A DNA stretch of 64,000 nt from Martinezella lusitana (GTDB lineage Bacteria > Pseudomonadota > Alphaproteobacteria > Rhizobiales > Rhizobiaceae): contig NZ_JAFEVL010000036.1 of NCBI RefSeq assembly GCF_016901135.1, positions 1 through 64,000 on the forward strand, written 5' to 3'. Made by a program: the position numbers and the translations under genes. Positions 1-7,437 of the stretch are shown here, piece by piece (position 1 is the first letter of the stretch; every line of letters begins with the position of its first letter). The notes beneath the pieces were generated by a model. That model was not told where the DNA came from. It saw only the letters and a program-made list of their open reading frames with translations, and did not search any database.

Positions 1-1
1 G

Positions 2-187
2 GTGAAACGCCTCTTCTTCGTCTATGCAGACAAGCACGCGCATGCGTGGCTCAAGCATATCGACAGATCGCAGATCGATATGGGAAGCGGCGATCGGGCG
101 CTTGTTCCAGGCGGCCGGCTTCACCCGGTTTATCGCATTACGGTCCCTGCGGACCTTGTACAACAGGAGCATACAGATGGCGCGTGA
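2..187 (+). CDS. Possible small ORF at the window edge
   Basis: A 61-codon frame opens with GTG at the first bases of the window and could equally be the 3' end of a longer gene that begins outside it. I recognise no domain. The next frame starts inside its last codons, a spacing typical of coupled small genes, which is the only support for it being real. Treat as a weak call. Confidence 0.25.
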   Translation: MKRLFFVYADKHAHAWLKHIDRSQIDMGSGDRALVPGGRLHPVYRITVPADLVQQEHTDGA

Positions 188-389
188 TCGCTACATGCGG
201 CAGCCCATCCACTTAGGTGTAGTTGCAGCCTCTATCATTCTCGCAGTCCTAATTTATGTCTTCACGAAGGAAGCGCTTGCTGTCACTGGCGAGGCCTGGC
301 TGCGGGCGGCACCCCCAACCGTTTCATTCATTGAAATTGTCGCTACTTTTTCTGCTCGCCAGTCTGGAACAAGGAAATCGCTATGGTGA
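177..389 (+). CDS. Small single-span membrane protein (hypothetical)
   Basis: A 70-residue frame starting at ATG 177, chosen because AGGAG lies 8 bases upstream (165-169). Residues about 12-28 form one hydrophobic segment (LGVVAASIILAVLIYVF), so an inner-membrane location is likely. Its stop overlaps the start of the next small membrane protein at 383, suggesting translational coupling. No family recognised. The short length and lack of domain keep the call moderate. Confidence 0.45.
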   Translation: MARDRYMRQPIHLGVVAASIILAVLIYVFTKEALAVTGEAWLRAAPPTVSFIEIVATFSARQSGTRKSLW

Positions 390-583
390 AACTTGCATAT
401 GTTTTAGGAGGACTGCTCGTTCTGATCGGTCTGGTCTGGATGGGTCAGGGCAGTGGGTATTTTCCATATCCGGCCGAGAGCTTCATGATTGATCAGACGC
501 CCTGGATTTATCGGGGAGCCCTGGTCGCCATTGTCGGCGTTGTGGTGATCGTGCTGGCGCGACGCAAGCGGCCGCTCCCGTGA
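383..583 (+). CDS. Small two-span membrane protein (hypothetical)
   Basis: A 66-residue protein with two hydrophobic segments (about residues 4-20 and 43-59) separated by a short loop with PYPAESFMIDQTPW, and a basic Arg/Lys tail ending RRKRPLP. Start ATG 383 has AAGGAA a suitable distance upstream and overlaps the stop of the preceding frame. The topology and the aromatic/proline-rich loop resemble small conserved membrane proteins common in rhizobial genomes, though I cannot assign a function. It converges with the RNA array on the opposite strand just downstream. Confidence 0.7.
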   Translation: MVKLAYVLGGLLVLIGLVWMGQGSGYFPYPAESFMIDQTPWIYRGALVAIVGVVVIVLARRKRPLP

Positions 584-601
584 TTGCCTCTGCCCAGAAA
601 C

Positions 602-758
602 GAAAAAGCCTGCCGCGGGAGGAGGTGCGGCAGGCTTTTCGAAAAGAACCGAACAGCGACTGGGAGGAGGAGTGCCGCTGTTCCGACAGACGTCCCTGGG
701 AGGAGGAGTGGGCCGTCTGAAACTCGAAGCTCTGCGGGAGGAGGTGCATCGCTTCGAT
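602..758 (-). ncRNA. Tandem array of four CCUCCUCCC-loop hairpin RNAs (cuckoo/CcsR-like)
   Basis: Read on the minus strand, four consecutive hairpins each expose CCUCCUCCC in the loop. Stems (window coordinates) pair 724-730 with 751-757 (plus 733-735 with 746-748), 687-692 with 714-719, 651-658 with 676-683, and 604-616 with 627-639. The plus-strand complement of the motif, GGGAGGAGG, sits at 736-744, 698-706, 662-670 and 617-625. The stems differ in sequence while the loops are identical, so structure and loop are conserved rather than the DNA. This is the pattern known for alphaproteobacterial cuckoo RNAs and for Rhodobacter CcsR RNAs, which follow a DUF1127 gene; here a DUF1127 gene lies directly upstream on the same strand. 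The loop can pair with Shine-Dalgarno sequences or mimic the 16S rRNA 3' end. Confidence 0.8.
604..639 (-). terminator. Terminal hairpin of the RNA array, Rho-independent terminator
   Basis: A 13-bp stem (604-616 with 627-639) followed on the minus strand by CTTTTTCGTTT. It is both the last CCUCCUCCC hairpin and the likely transcription terminator of the DUF1127/RNA unit. Confidence 0.75.
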
Positions 759-880
759 GAACACCAGAGTACTCATTCTCGCCGCACATTAAATAGACTT
801 TGCTGCAGTGCAACCATGCGAAAAGTGCATGGCCTCAGATAGATCTCCAGCACAGCGCCTCGCGGTGGCCAGACACAGAA

Positions 881-903
881 ACGCCCGCATCATCAGCGGG
901 CGT
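881..903 (-). terminator. Stem-loop after the DUF1127 gene
   Basis: ACGCCCGC (881-888) pairs with GCGGGCGT (896-903) around a 7-base loop, just downstream of the DUF1127 stop. The following minus-strand bases are only moderately T-rich, so it may be a leaky terminator or a processing/stabilising element that lets transcription continue into the hairpin array. Confidence 0.5.
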
Positions 904-935
904 ATTGTCATTCAGGTTGACTTAAAAATTGTCGC

Positions 936-1082
936 TTAGCGAGCGACCGATGCGCGGGCAACGTTGTGAATGTCGGCGCGATCGATGCCGAGGTCCTGCA
1001 GCTCACGCGAGCTCATGCGGCCGAGTTCGGTAACGGTCTGACGATACTTGCGCCAAGTGCTGAAAGAGCGTGCTACGTTCAT
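936..1082 (-). CDS. DUF1127 (YjiS-like) small arginine-rich protein
   Basis: A 48-residue protein. Its core, STWRKYRQTVTELGRMSSRE followed by LQDLGIDRADI, is the DUF1127 signature (aromatic/Arg-rich start, L..LsdreL.DiGi.R.dI). Start ATG 1082 was chosen over an in-frame upstream extension because AAAGGGGA lies just before it and the extension adds non-conserved sequence. In Rhodobacter the DUF1127 protein CcaF1 precedes the CcsR RNAs and binds RNA. The same gene order here (DUF1127, then CCUCCUCCC hairpins, all minus strand) suggests a related stress-response RNA module. An EcfG-type promoter candidate is upstream. Confidence 0.88.
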   Translation of the reverse strand: MNVARSFSTWRKYRQTVTELGRMSSRELQDLGIDRADIHNVARASVAR

Positions 1083-1108
1083 GATGATCCCCTTTCGTGA
1101 GGTCTCTT

Positions 1109-1134
1109 GACGCCAGCAACCTTGCTTTGGTTCC
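1109..1134 (-). promoter_or_regulatory. Candidate EcfG (general stress response) promoter
   Basis: On the minus strand GGAACC (1134-1129) is followed after 16 bases by CGTC (1112-1109). The alphaproteobacterial EcfG/RpoE2 consensus is GGAAC-N16/17-CGTT, so the -35 is perfect and the -10 has one mismatch. It lies about 30 bases upstream of the DUF1127 start. Confidence 0.5.
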
Positions 1135-1242
1135 AACGTCGTTTCGATATAGGTCCTTGCCCACCCGTCGATAAGGCACAAGGTCTCAGGTCCGCCATGC
1201 ATTCAAAGCATGGGTCCACTTAAAGATGGGCTGAAGGAGCTA

Positions 1243-2235
1243 TCAGGCCCGGAACCGGTCGAAGGCCGTGAGGCGTTTGATGGGTGGATCGGCGTCTGGG
1301 TAGCGATAGATTTCGGCCCTGAGATAGCGAAGCTCATCATCGAGCGCTTCTTCTCCAACCTCGATCCACCAGGATTTGGGACGGCCGTCGCTTCCGTCGG
1401 ACCAGCGATAGCCTCGCGCCTTCAGGTGGTCCTTCATGTCGAAGGGGCTGTTCTCTGCAAAGATCCGGACACGCGAAGTTTGGCTTGCTTCATAGAGTTC
1501 GGCAAAAGCGGTGAAAGCCGGTCCGTCGATTTCTCGAGCCAGGACCTCCAGAAGTGCAAAACAATCGTCGATTGCACGATGACCATCATGGAAGTAGCCC
1601 GCCTGCCCGATCAGGTATCCGAGCTTGGTGCCTTCATACCCCCGCGACGACCAGTCGATCTCGGAGTTGGAGCAAGCCCAGGCCTTGCCGGAAAACAGGT
1701 GAGAAAATGCCTCGCAGAATGGCCGGTCGAAACCGGCATTGTGAGCGATCAGCAGATCGGCAGGCCCAATCAGCGCCTGCAACGCAACCAAATCGATTGA
1801 CTGCCCGGCGACCATATCGTCGGTAATCCCGGTGAGCCTGGTGATCTCAGCGGGAATGGAAACGCCTGGCTGCTGAAGTCCGCCGTAGATGCCGGTCACG
1901 TCACCGATACTTCCTGTCGCATCGAAGGTGAAAGCGATCACGCCAATCTCGATGATCTCATCCTTGCGAGCGTTGAGGCCCGTGGTCTCGGTGTCGAGAA
2001 TGATGCCCTTGAGCGGGTACCCTGGCCGGGCGAATGGTGCGATTGCGCGCGGCACGAGTTTCTGCAGGATCCGATATCGACCTGTCTCCGACAGATGTCG
2101 GACCATGTCCTCTTCACTCATGGAGATGGCATGCTTGTCGGGTTTGGCGGACTTGGAGGTGCTGCGCGTGACCACTTGGTCGCGCGGAGCCTGCTCCGAA
2201 AACATGTCAAACTGTTCTGCCATTCCTATTGTCAA
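1243..2235 (-). CDS. DnaQ-like DEDDh 3'-5' exonuclease
   Basis: A 330-residue protein with an RNase T/DnaQ fold. ExoI is DTETTG (Asp81, Glu83), ExoII is IAHNAGFD (Asp170) and ExoIII is HRAIDD (His219, Asp224), so all DEDDh catalytic residues are present. It resembles DNA polymerase III epsilon-like exonucleases but carries an N-terminal extension of about 70 residues and a C-terminal region of about 90 residues (YRWSDGSDGRPKSWW, then an acidic segment) that is not part of the core. Likely cytoplasmic, acting on 3' ends of DNA or RNA. The TTG at 2235 opens the frame; ATG 2223 (MAEQFD) is an equally plausible start four codons in. Stands alone. Confidence 0.85.
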   Translation of the reverse strand: MTIGMAEQFDMFSEQAPRDQVVTRSTSKSAKPDKHAISMSEEDMVRHLSETGRYRILQKLVPRAIAPFARPGYPLKGIILDTETTGLNARKDEIIEIGVIAFTFDATGSIGDVTGIYGGLQQPGVSIPAEITRLTGITDDMVAGQSIDLVALQALIGPADLLIAHNAGFDRPFCEAFSHLFSGKAWACSNSEIDWSSRGYEGTKLGYLIGQAGYFHDGHRAIDDCFALLEVLAREIDGPAFTAFAELYEASQTSRVRIFAENSPFDMKDHLKARGYRWSDGSDGRPKSWWIEVGEEALDDELRYLRAEIYRYPDADPPIKRLTAFDRFRA

Positions 2236-2647
2236 AGCCCCGCCGCCAATTTGCTTACTTCAAAACACGGCACGATCGGCAGATCAACCTTGTTGGTGGA
2301 GATGTGTTTTCAGCCAACCTGGCGAGCAATGGCAACAATCGCGCTGTTTCACCCAGAGACAGCTCTTGGGCCGTTGCGCAGATGCGTCCAGAATAGGAAG
2401 GGCATACCAGCTGGAGCAGGAACTGCGAAAGCCGTTCGCCTCCCGCAAGACCGGTTAAAAGGGTTGCCGCAGGAGGTTTAGCATAGCGACGGCAACGCCG
2501 GAAACCGGGACCGACAGCCCCCGGCGCGCGGGTCCGCTCTTAGATCAGCTAAGGCCGCAGTGTTGCTTTTGGGCCGTTAGATGTGGACGTCTTGATGAGA
2601 TTCGAACCGTGAATCGTTCAAACCATCTTCGAGATCAATGACACGGC
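2236..2647. other. Intergenic region, no gene seen
   Basis: About 410 bases without a convincing coding frame; long frames here run out of the exonuclease gene as shadows. It contains one copy of a short tRNA-T-arm-like motif (GTCTTGATGAGATTCGAACC, 2589-2608) that recurs elsewhere in the window. Confidence 0.5.
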
Positions 2648-3223
2648 TCAAGTGATAGCAAACCGCTCAAGCATTTTGCGGAGCTGCAAATTCTGCTGAC
2701 ACAGCTGTTTCGCCAGGAGCAATTTCAAGCGTCGATTTTCCTCCTCAAGCGAGGTCAGCTCATCGTATGATGCGTCGCTGTAATCGACGGGCATAAGCGC
2801 GGTGGAAGCGTTGCTCTCCCCGTTGACAGACGGTCCGATCCTTGTGTCGCGACGACGTCCCCCCCCTCGTCTCGATGGTCGCTTTGGCGGGTCCATCTCC
2901 TTCTGCGATACCGCACCAAACGTTGAACGCCCATCTTGCTGCTGTGAGCAGGATTGATCGGCCTCGATCAATGAAGCCTGTACCTGCTGCTCGTTGCCGA
3001 CATCGATATCTACGGGCTCTTCCTGCGGTTCTACGTTAGACGCCCGCCCCTCATCCTGGCGCGAAGCGTCCGCAACAGTGTCATGCTTGAACAGATGCGA
3101 CGCTTCCGCTTCGCGAACGAGCGCCTTGAAATCGGTGTCGCCCCAGATCGATTTCGGTGGCATTTTTGACCGTCGGCGCGTCGATTTGATTTCGACGACG
3201 AATGCTCGCTGCTGTGTCTTCAT
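2648..3223 (-). CDS. SyrB-like protein with C-terminal coiled coil
   Basis: A 191-residue protein. The basic N-terminus (FVVEIKSTRRRSKMPPKSIW, then GDTDFKALVREAE) is followed by a low-complexity middle and a C-terminal leucine-heptad segment, SLEEENRRLKLLLAKQLCQQ, ending LRKMLERFAIT. The tail is homologous to the ends of the next two upstream genes and of SyrB family regulators from Sinorhizobium. Start 3223 is 21 bases after the stop of the upstream paralogue, so the two are probably cotranscribed. The Shine-Dalgarno is weak, consistent with coupling. A DNA-associated regulatory role is inferred from the family only; no classical helix-turn-helix is visible. Confidence 0.7.
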   Translation of the reverse strand: MKTQQRAFVVEIKSTRRRSKMPPKSIWGDTDFKALVREAEASHLFKHDTVADASRQDEGRASNVEPQEEPVDIDVGNEQQVQASLIEADQSCSQQQDGRSTFGAVSQKEMDPPKRPSRRGGGRRRDTRIGPSVNGESNASTALMPVDYSDASYDELTSLEEENRRLKLLLAKQLCQQNLQLRKMLERFAIT

Positions 3224-3244
3224 AGATCTAATCTCTGGATATTT

Positions 3245-3859
3245 TCAGTTGGCTTGCGAGGATTCGAAGCGCTTGAGCATTTTTCTGAGCTGGGCATTTT
3301 GCAAACGCAGTTTTTGAGCTAACTGGTCTTTGAGCTGTTTGATGTCTTCGTCCAGGCTTGCCGCCTCGTCAAAAAATGGGTTTCCGGACGCCGACGGAGA
3401 TTGTCGAACTGGCTCCCCAGCGGCGGCCATGTGACTCGGCGCAATCCGGCCGGCGCGGCCTTTCCCTGCTACCTTCGAAGGTTTTTCCCGCGACATGCCG
3501 GGTGGTTCAGCGGCCGCGCTCGCCGGCCCCAGCGCCGGCACGTCGACGACCGGCTGTTCTCTGCCATCATCCGCTCCGGCCATTTGCTCTCTAGCTTCAG
3601 CCGTCAGCGATGCAGGCGCTACGGAATCGACTGCGCTTGTGGTTACCGCCGTTATTTCAACCAGATCTGGAGATGGGCTTTCATGGCCATGTTCCGGACT
3701 AGATGTTGCTTCGGGTAAAACTGACAACGGCGGGGGCGCTGGCTGCAATTCAATTTCGACAGGCTTGCGATCGATGTCCCGCTCACTCGTTTGACCGGTG
3801 TTCTCGGGCGATCGCTGCCGGGACATCCATTGAGCAAGGAACTTCCATGGTGGTTTCAT
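3245..3859 (-). CDS. SyrB-like low-complexity protein with C-terminal coiled coil
   Basis: A 204-residue protein beginning MKPPWKFLAQWMSRQR, followed by a long Pro/Ala/Ser/Glu-rich, probably disordered middle and a C-terminal coiled coil (LDEDIKQLKDQLAQKLRLQN, then AQLRKMLKRF) matching its two neighbours. GAGG precedes ATG 3859. Probably first gene of a two-gene unit with the downstream paralogue. Function unknown; the shared tail suggests the three proteins form homo- or hetero-oligomers. Confidence 0.65.
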   Translation of the reverse strand: MKPPWKFLAQWMSRQRSPENTGQTSERDIDRKPVEIELQPAPPPLSVLPEATSSPEHGHESPSPDLVEITAVTTSAVDSVAPASLTAEAREQMAGADDGREQPVVDVPALGPASAAAEPPGMSREKPSKVAGKGRAGRIAPSHMAAAGEPVRQSPSASGNPFFDEAASLDEDIKQLKDQLAQKLRLQNAQLRKMLKRFESSQAN

Positions 3860-4006
3860 CGTGCTTCAACCTCGAGCGACAGGCATCGTGATCATGCCAC
3901 AGCTCCAAATCCGGGCTCGCGACGCAAGCCCAGTCTTTTCTGAACCGTCCAAGACCATACTGGTGAGGGTCGATAGTGCAACCGACCTAGCGTTCGCTAT
4001 GACAGA

Positions 4007-4432
4007 CTAGACGCCAAGGCGCTTGCGCAGGTCGGCATTTTCCGCCCGCAGCTTTGCTGCCAAGGCTTTGCGAAGCTGCCTGTTTTCTTCCTCAAGCTGA
4101 ATGAGGTCTGCCATCTCGTCTGCAGCCGTGACAGGCACCTTTGCTGGCGCTTTCGCCTGCCTGACTGCCTTGGGCTTTCCAGTCACTTTGGCGTCGGCCC
4201 CTTTAGCGATCTTGGCAGCGGGTGTTTCGAAAGCAACGGACGTCGCCTCAACTTTGGCGGCGCGCTTTTTGCGAGCCTTGGGTGACTTTACAGTCGTAAG
4301 CGATGCCAACTGGGCCGCTTGAATCTCCGCTTTTGAGCGGCGCGGCGCGCGCTGCTTTTTAACGACCGGTGCTTCTGCCGGGGTCGGTGTCAAAACCGCG
4401 CTTGCCGCGCCTGTATCGTTCTCGTCAGCCAT
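4007..4432 (-). CDS. SyrB family regulator
   Basis: A 141-residue, Ala/Lys/Pro-rich basic protein. The N-terminus MADENDTGAASAV, the basic KKQRAPRRSKAE segment and the C-terminus DEMADLIQLEEENRQLRKAL ending ENADLRKRLGV match the layout of rhizobial SyrB proteins, described as negative regulators of the symbiotic activator SyrM. GGGAG precedes ATG 4432. The Ala/Lys-rich middle resembles nucleoid-binding tails, and the leucine heptads at the end should dimerise. It is the best-matching of three tandem paralogues, separated from the other two by about 150 bases. Symbiotic function here is not implied. Confidence 0.78.
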   Translation of the reverse strand: MADENDTGAASAVLTPTPAEAPVVKKQRAPRRSKAEIQAAQLASLTTVKSPKARKKRAAKVEATSVAFETPAAKIAKGADAKVTGKPKAVRQAKAPAKVPVTAADEMADLIQLEEENRQLRKALAAKLRAENADLRKRLGV

Positions 4433-4790
4433 CAGTGATCTCCCTCTAAGGTGAGTTTCTTTTCGACCGCGTAAAAGCCGGTGTCAATATGAACCTAGGG
4501 ATCGCCTACAATTTGGGAAAAGCGGTCCAGGATTTCTGCCAAAATCTGAATATGTGACCACTTGCCGCCACCATCGCCCTATCCGGTGGAAGCGGTTGCT
4601 CGAACGTGTTGTTTTTCACTCCGGCCGGATCCAGAACAAGTTCCCGCACAATATCTGGGACGGATCGACCAAGGACGTCCATGATAACTTGCTGTGCGAT
4701 AGTCGTGCCACCCCCTGAGCGCGCTCAAGTTCAAGCCCCGCTGGGCAGCCGGCGGATCGCCGAGCTTTTCACGATTGTCCAATTACAGAA
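4433..4790. other. Intergenic region, no gene seen
   Basis: About 360 bases with only short frames lacking ribosome sites or recognisable content. It separates the SyrB-like gene from the terminator of the PRC-barrel gene. Confidence 0.4.
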
Positions 4791-4814
4791 AAGCCCGGCA
4801 CGCCGGCCGGGCTT
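4791..4814 (-). terminator. Rho-independent terminator of the PRC-barrel gene
   Basis: AAGCCCGGC (4791-4799) pairs with GCCGGGCTT (4806-4814); on the minus strand the stem is followed by TTTTCTG. It lies 22 bases beyond the PRC-barrel stop. Confidence 0.75.
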
Positions 4815-4836
4815 CGATGTTCCTAAGTTCAGAACG

Positions 4837-5133
4837 CTAGTCTTTGTGCTCGGGCATGTCCTTGAGCTGATCCTTCGTCCAGTTTGTGACGGCATGGACG
4901 TCGCCATCGTCGTCGCGCATGAATTCCAGATCGGTCAGCGCAACGCTGACGGGCTTTGCTCCGATACCAAGGAAGCCTCCAACGTCGATGATCGCGGTGC
5001 CACCTGCACCGGGCCCGTGAATGTGATCCAGTTTGCCGACTTTGTGGTCATCGGCGCCATAAATGGTCGCGCCTTCAAGCACGGCAGGCGTCAACTCGAT
5101 TGTGGATAGGCGAACGTGATTTGTATGATCCAT
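4837..5133 (-). CDS. PRC-barrel domain protein
   Basis: A 98-residue protein. The segment from LEGATIYGADDHKVGKLDHI through FLGIGAKPVSVALTDLEFMR is a PRC-barrel (beta-barrel of the photosynthetic reaction centre H subunit and RimM type), widespread as small stand-alone proteins in rhizobia. The start at 5133 (MDHTNHVRLS) was chosen because AAGGAGG lies 8 bases upstream; the longer frame to 5166 would place the ribosome site inside the gene. Cytoplasmic; function unknown, often associated with stress genes. Monocistronic, ended by the hairpin at 4791-4814. Confidence 0.85.
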   Translation of the reverse strand: MDHTNHVRLSTIELTPAVLEGATIYGADDHKVGKLDHIHGPGAGGTAIIDVGGFLGIGAKPVSVALTDLEFMRDDDGDVHAVTNWTKDQLKDMPEHKD

Positions 5134-5520
5134 TAGTGATCCTCCTTGTTTCCTGAGGAGAGGCAACCCGAAGCGAACGACATTTGTTCCATCGCCACGC
5201 TGACGAGCGGCGTCACTCCATGGTCAACGCTATCCGCTTTCGATCGGCGGTGTCTCGGGCGGCCTCGCCGTCGGGCCTCCAAGGCCCATTTCCAAGGCAC
5301 CGTACGCCACATTCGCTGTGCCCAGGATGTGACGGGGATTTGCGGCGCAGCAGGCGGTGGTGGCGCGGTCGGCATAGGGCCCAGATGATCGTCTGACAAG
5401 GGCGCCCAACTCGAACTCTCAGACAGGCAGATATCCCTCGTCATCTATCGTCGGTAACGATCCGATCTCATACCCGAGGGATGTCAGGCTCTTCGACGAT
5501 GAGCTCTGCCGACGCTTGAA
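5134..5520. other. Intergenic region, no convincing gene
   Basis: About 390 GC-rich bases with frames open on both strands but no ribosome site matched to a plausible start. I see no conserved domain. Confidence 0.35.
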
Positions 5521-5523
5521 CCA

Positions 5524-5847
5524 AGGAGGTTTCTATAACTGTCAGACACGGAAACTCCAGGTGCGGCAAGGTTCGTTACGAGGTTCGCGGTGATCCGAAG
5601 CGGATTGGAATCTGCCATTGCATGGATTGCCGACAGAAGAGCGGATCGGCCTTCACCTACTTTACAGTCTGGACACGCGACGCTTTCTCAACGACGGGCG
5701 AGACCGCACATCACGAGGGTCGAGCGCGTCGTCGAGGACATCGCCAGGAACATCGAGGCCATCTCGGATGAGACGGTCGCCAAGGCGCTGCTCGCGCTCG
5801 CCGACCAGATTCGCACGATGCGTATCCTCAACCGAGAGGATGAATGA
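5524..5847 (+). pseudogene. Truncated GFA-family (glutathione-dependent formaldehyde-activating-like) gene fused to another 3' end
   Basis: A perfect AGGAGG (5524-5529) stands before ATA at 5535, from which a frame reads a GFA/CENP-V zinc-site protein start: RCGKVRYEVRGDPKR, then ICHCMDCRQKSGSAFTYFTV and WTRDAFSTTGET. The Cys pairs of the zinc site are visible, but similarity ends near 5695, about half way through a normal domain of about 120 residues. The normal ATG appears to be ATA. In another frame, bases from about 5700 encode the end of an unrelated protein (ITRVERVVEDIARN through TMRILNREDE, stop at 5847). The arrangement looks like a deletion fusing two genes. Confidence 0.6.
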
Positions 5848-5861
5848 CGTCCCGCCTTTTG

Positions 5862-6140
5862 CTAGTGAAGCGTCCTGGCTTCGTTCCGGTTGGAAAACTG
5901 ATGGACGAGCATGATGCCCTGCTCCAGGAGGAGTTCGGCGGCCACAAGATCCTGCGAGCCCAGATTGCCGGAAATGCCACGGATTGTGTTTGCGACGCAC
6001 ATGGAGTTCGCGACGAAGGTAGCGTCTCCTTCCTCCCCGGCTTCGTCGGCAGTCGCTTCCAGAGCCTCCGCAACGGTCTCAAGGAGGTTGGAACGCTCTA
6101 CCAGCGTCATCTCGGTAAGAGTCTTCGATATGCCGTGCAT
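5862..6140 (-). CDS. Hypothetical 92-residue protein
   Basis: MHGISKTLTEMTLVERSNLL opens a mostly helical, acidic protein (ETVAEALEATADEAGEEGDA) with a central SMCVANTIRGISGNLGSQDL. GAGGAGAT precedes ATG 6140 at good spacing, which supports this frame over overlapping ones on the plus strand. I recognise no family. It converges with the broken GFA region. Confidence 0.6.
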   Translation of the reverse strand: MHGISKTLTEMTLVERSNLLETVAEALEATADEAGEEGDATFVANSMCVANTIRGISGNLGSQDLVAAELLLEQGIMLVHQFSNRNEARTLH

Positions 6141-6302
6141 AGAACATCTCCTCGCTCGCAGACCTCAGTCGCGGCGCTGGTTCTTGTGAATTCTCGGCGG
6201 TGACTTGCAGATAGCCATGGACCGCAAAGGATGCAAGTCATGGCTGCCGCACGCGACGTGCATGCCTTCGCGCGTCATCGAGGTGTCGGACTTAAAGCCG
6301 GG

Positions 6303-6767
6303 CTATTCGAGGTGCTTCACCAGCGCGTCGAGCATGGCCCGCTGCCCCTTGAGCATTTTTACTTCGGCGTCTTCCAAGGAAAACCAGCCGGCCCGGTCGA
6401 CCTCGGGGAAGCTTTTGTGTTGCCCGGACTTCGGCGGCCACTCCATCGTGAACATCGAACTTCGGACGTCGTCGAAATCGATCATCGGATCAGCTTCGAC
6501 GCACCAGGCGACGACTGTCTTCCCACTTGGTTGTCGGAACTCGCCCAACGTCACGAATTCCCCGTCAACGTCCACGCCGAGCTCTTCCCGCGTCTCTCGG
6601 ACGGCCGCATCGAGATCGTCTTCGCCGAGATTGACGAGTCCTTTCGGGATCGACCAGGTGCCCTCGTCCTTCGTCGCCCAGAACGGGCCGCCGGGATGCA
6701 CGAGGAGAACCTCGACAGCGCCTGATGTCCGTCGGAACAGGAGAAGGCCTGCGCTACGGACAGGCAT
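6303..6767 (-). CDS. NUDIX hydrolase
   Basis: A 154-residue single-domain NUDIX protein. The Nudix box reads GLVNLGEDDLDAAVRETREE followed by LGV, fitting GX5EX7REUXEEXGU. The N-terminus SAGLLLFRRTSGAVEVLLVH and the segment GPFWATKDEGTWSIPKG resemble the diadenosine-polyphosphate and NTP-pyrophosphatase subgroup, which hydrolyses nucleoside diphosphates linked to another moiety in the cytoplasm; the exact substrate cannot be told. A small zinc-ribbon-like gene lies 15 bases upstream on the same strand and may be cotranscribed. Confidence 0.9.
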   Translation of the reverse strand: MPVRSAGLLLFRRTSGAVEVLLVHPGGPFWATKDEGTWSIPKGLVNLGEDDLDAAVRETREELGVDVDGEFVTLGEFRQPSGKTVVAWCVEADPMIDFDDVRSSMFTMEWPPKSGQHKSFPEVDRAGWFSLEDAEVKMLKGQRAMLDALVKHLE

Positions 6768-6782
6768 GACGCGACCGGTCGC

Positions 6783-6953
6783 TCATGAGGATAGGCAATC
6801 GTCGCAAATACCGCAGCCATCGACGTCCATCCAGCGGCTCGGACGCTGACAACAGAGACAGATGCGGCCGTCGTGCCATTCTTCGTTTTCCCGTGGCGGG
6901 ATGATCTCGACCGCCGCGTCGTCGAACAAGAAGTCAGCTTCGGTTTCAGCCAT
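6783..6953 (-). CDS. Small protein with CxxC pairs (zinc-ribbon-like)
   Basis: A 56-residue acidic protein ending CLCCQRPSRWMDVDGCGICD-DCL; the CxxC and CxxCxxC arrangement suggests a zinc-binding knuckle. Start ATG 6953 (MAETEADFLF) was chosen because GGAG lies 7 bases upstream; an in-frame extension to 6995 has no such site. The gene sits 15 bases upstream of the NUDIX gene in the same direction. Function unknown. Confidence 0.6.
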   Translation of the reverse strand: MAETEADFLFDDAAVEIIPPRENEEWHDGRICLCCQRPSRWMDVDGCGICDDCLSS

Positions 6954-7218
6954 CCCATTGCTCCATCTACGCGCTCCCGTGGTGGAGATAGGCATTGATC
7001 ATTCGAGCGGCAAGTATTGGGCGCGGAGCCGGACGACTTGAATGGAACACAATCAGCCGCTATCTACACGTCATAGGCGTCGCTGGTGAATGCTCCACGT
7101 GAGCGTTCGCGACTGCCGAAGTCGCTTCTACTTTTGACCACGGATGTACTGGCACTGGGATGAATAGCGATGTGGAAAGGTCGGTGCGGTTTCGCCCCGG
7201 CCTTTTTTATTGCTTCTA

Positions 7219-7437
7219 TCACGGAAGAGCACCGGGCCGTTCGTTCGATGGCTCTTCCGCCTCTGCCTCTGGACGATCTTCTGCAGGGTCGGGATCGCGT
7301 TCGTGTGCGGCCCGCAAATTGCCGATCTCCGCTATGATTGCATCGAAGACGTCCTCCTGCTTCGCGCCGCCGCCGACGAAGGTGTCGACGAAGTCTTCGA
7401 GCTTCAACTGCAACCCTTCTCTCCAGCTCTCCTTCAC
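7219..7437 (-). CDS. Small acidic hypothetical protein
   Basis: A 72-residue protein starting at GTG 7437 (VKESWREGLQLKLEDFVDTF), with GGAGGG just upstream. The first half is a helical region (KQEDVFDAIIAEIGNLRAAH) and the tail is Glu/Pro/Ala-rich. Its GTGA start overlaps the stop of the upstream proline-rich gene, so translation is probably coupled. No family recognised. Confidence 0.55.
   Translation of the reverse strand: MKESWREGLQLKLEDFVDTFVGGGAKQEDVFDAIIAEIGNLRAAHERDPDPAEDRPEAEAEEPSNERPGALP

Noticed and set aside
1210..1800. Long plus-strand frame opposite the exonuclease gene
   Set aside because: It lies wholly antisense to a gene with intact DEDDh motifs and has no protein-like domain or ribosome site.
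5133..5444. Minus-strand frame starting with proline-rich sequence upstream of the PRC-barrel gene
   Set aside because: It has no ribosome site at its start and no domain, and ends over the ribosome site of the PRC-barrel gene.
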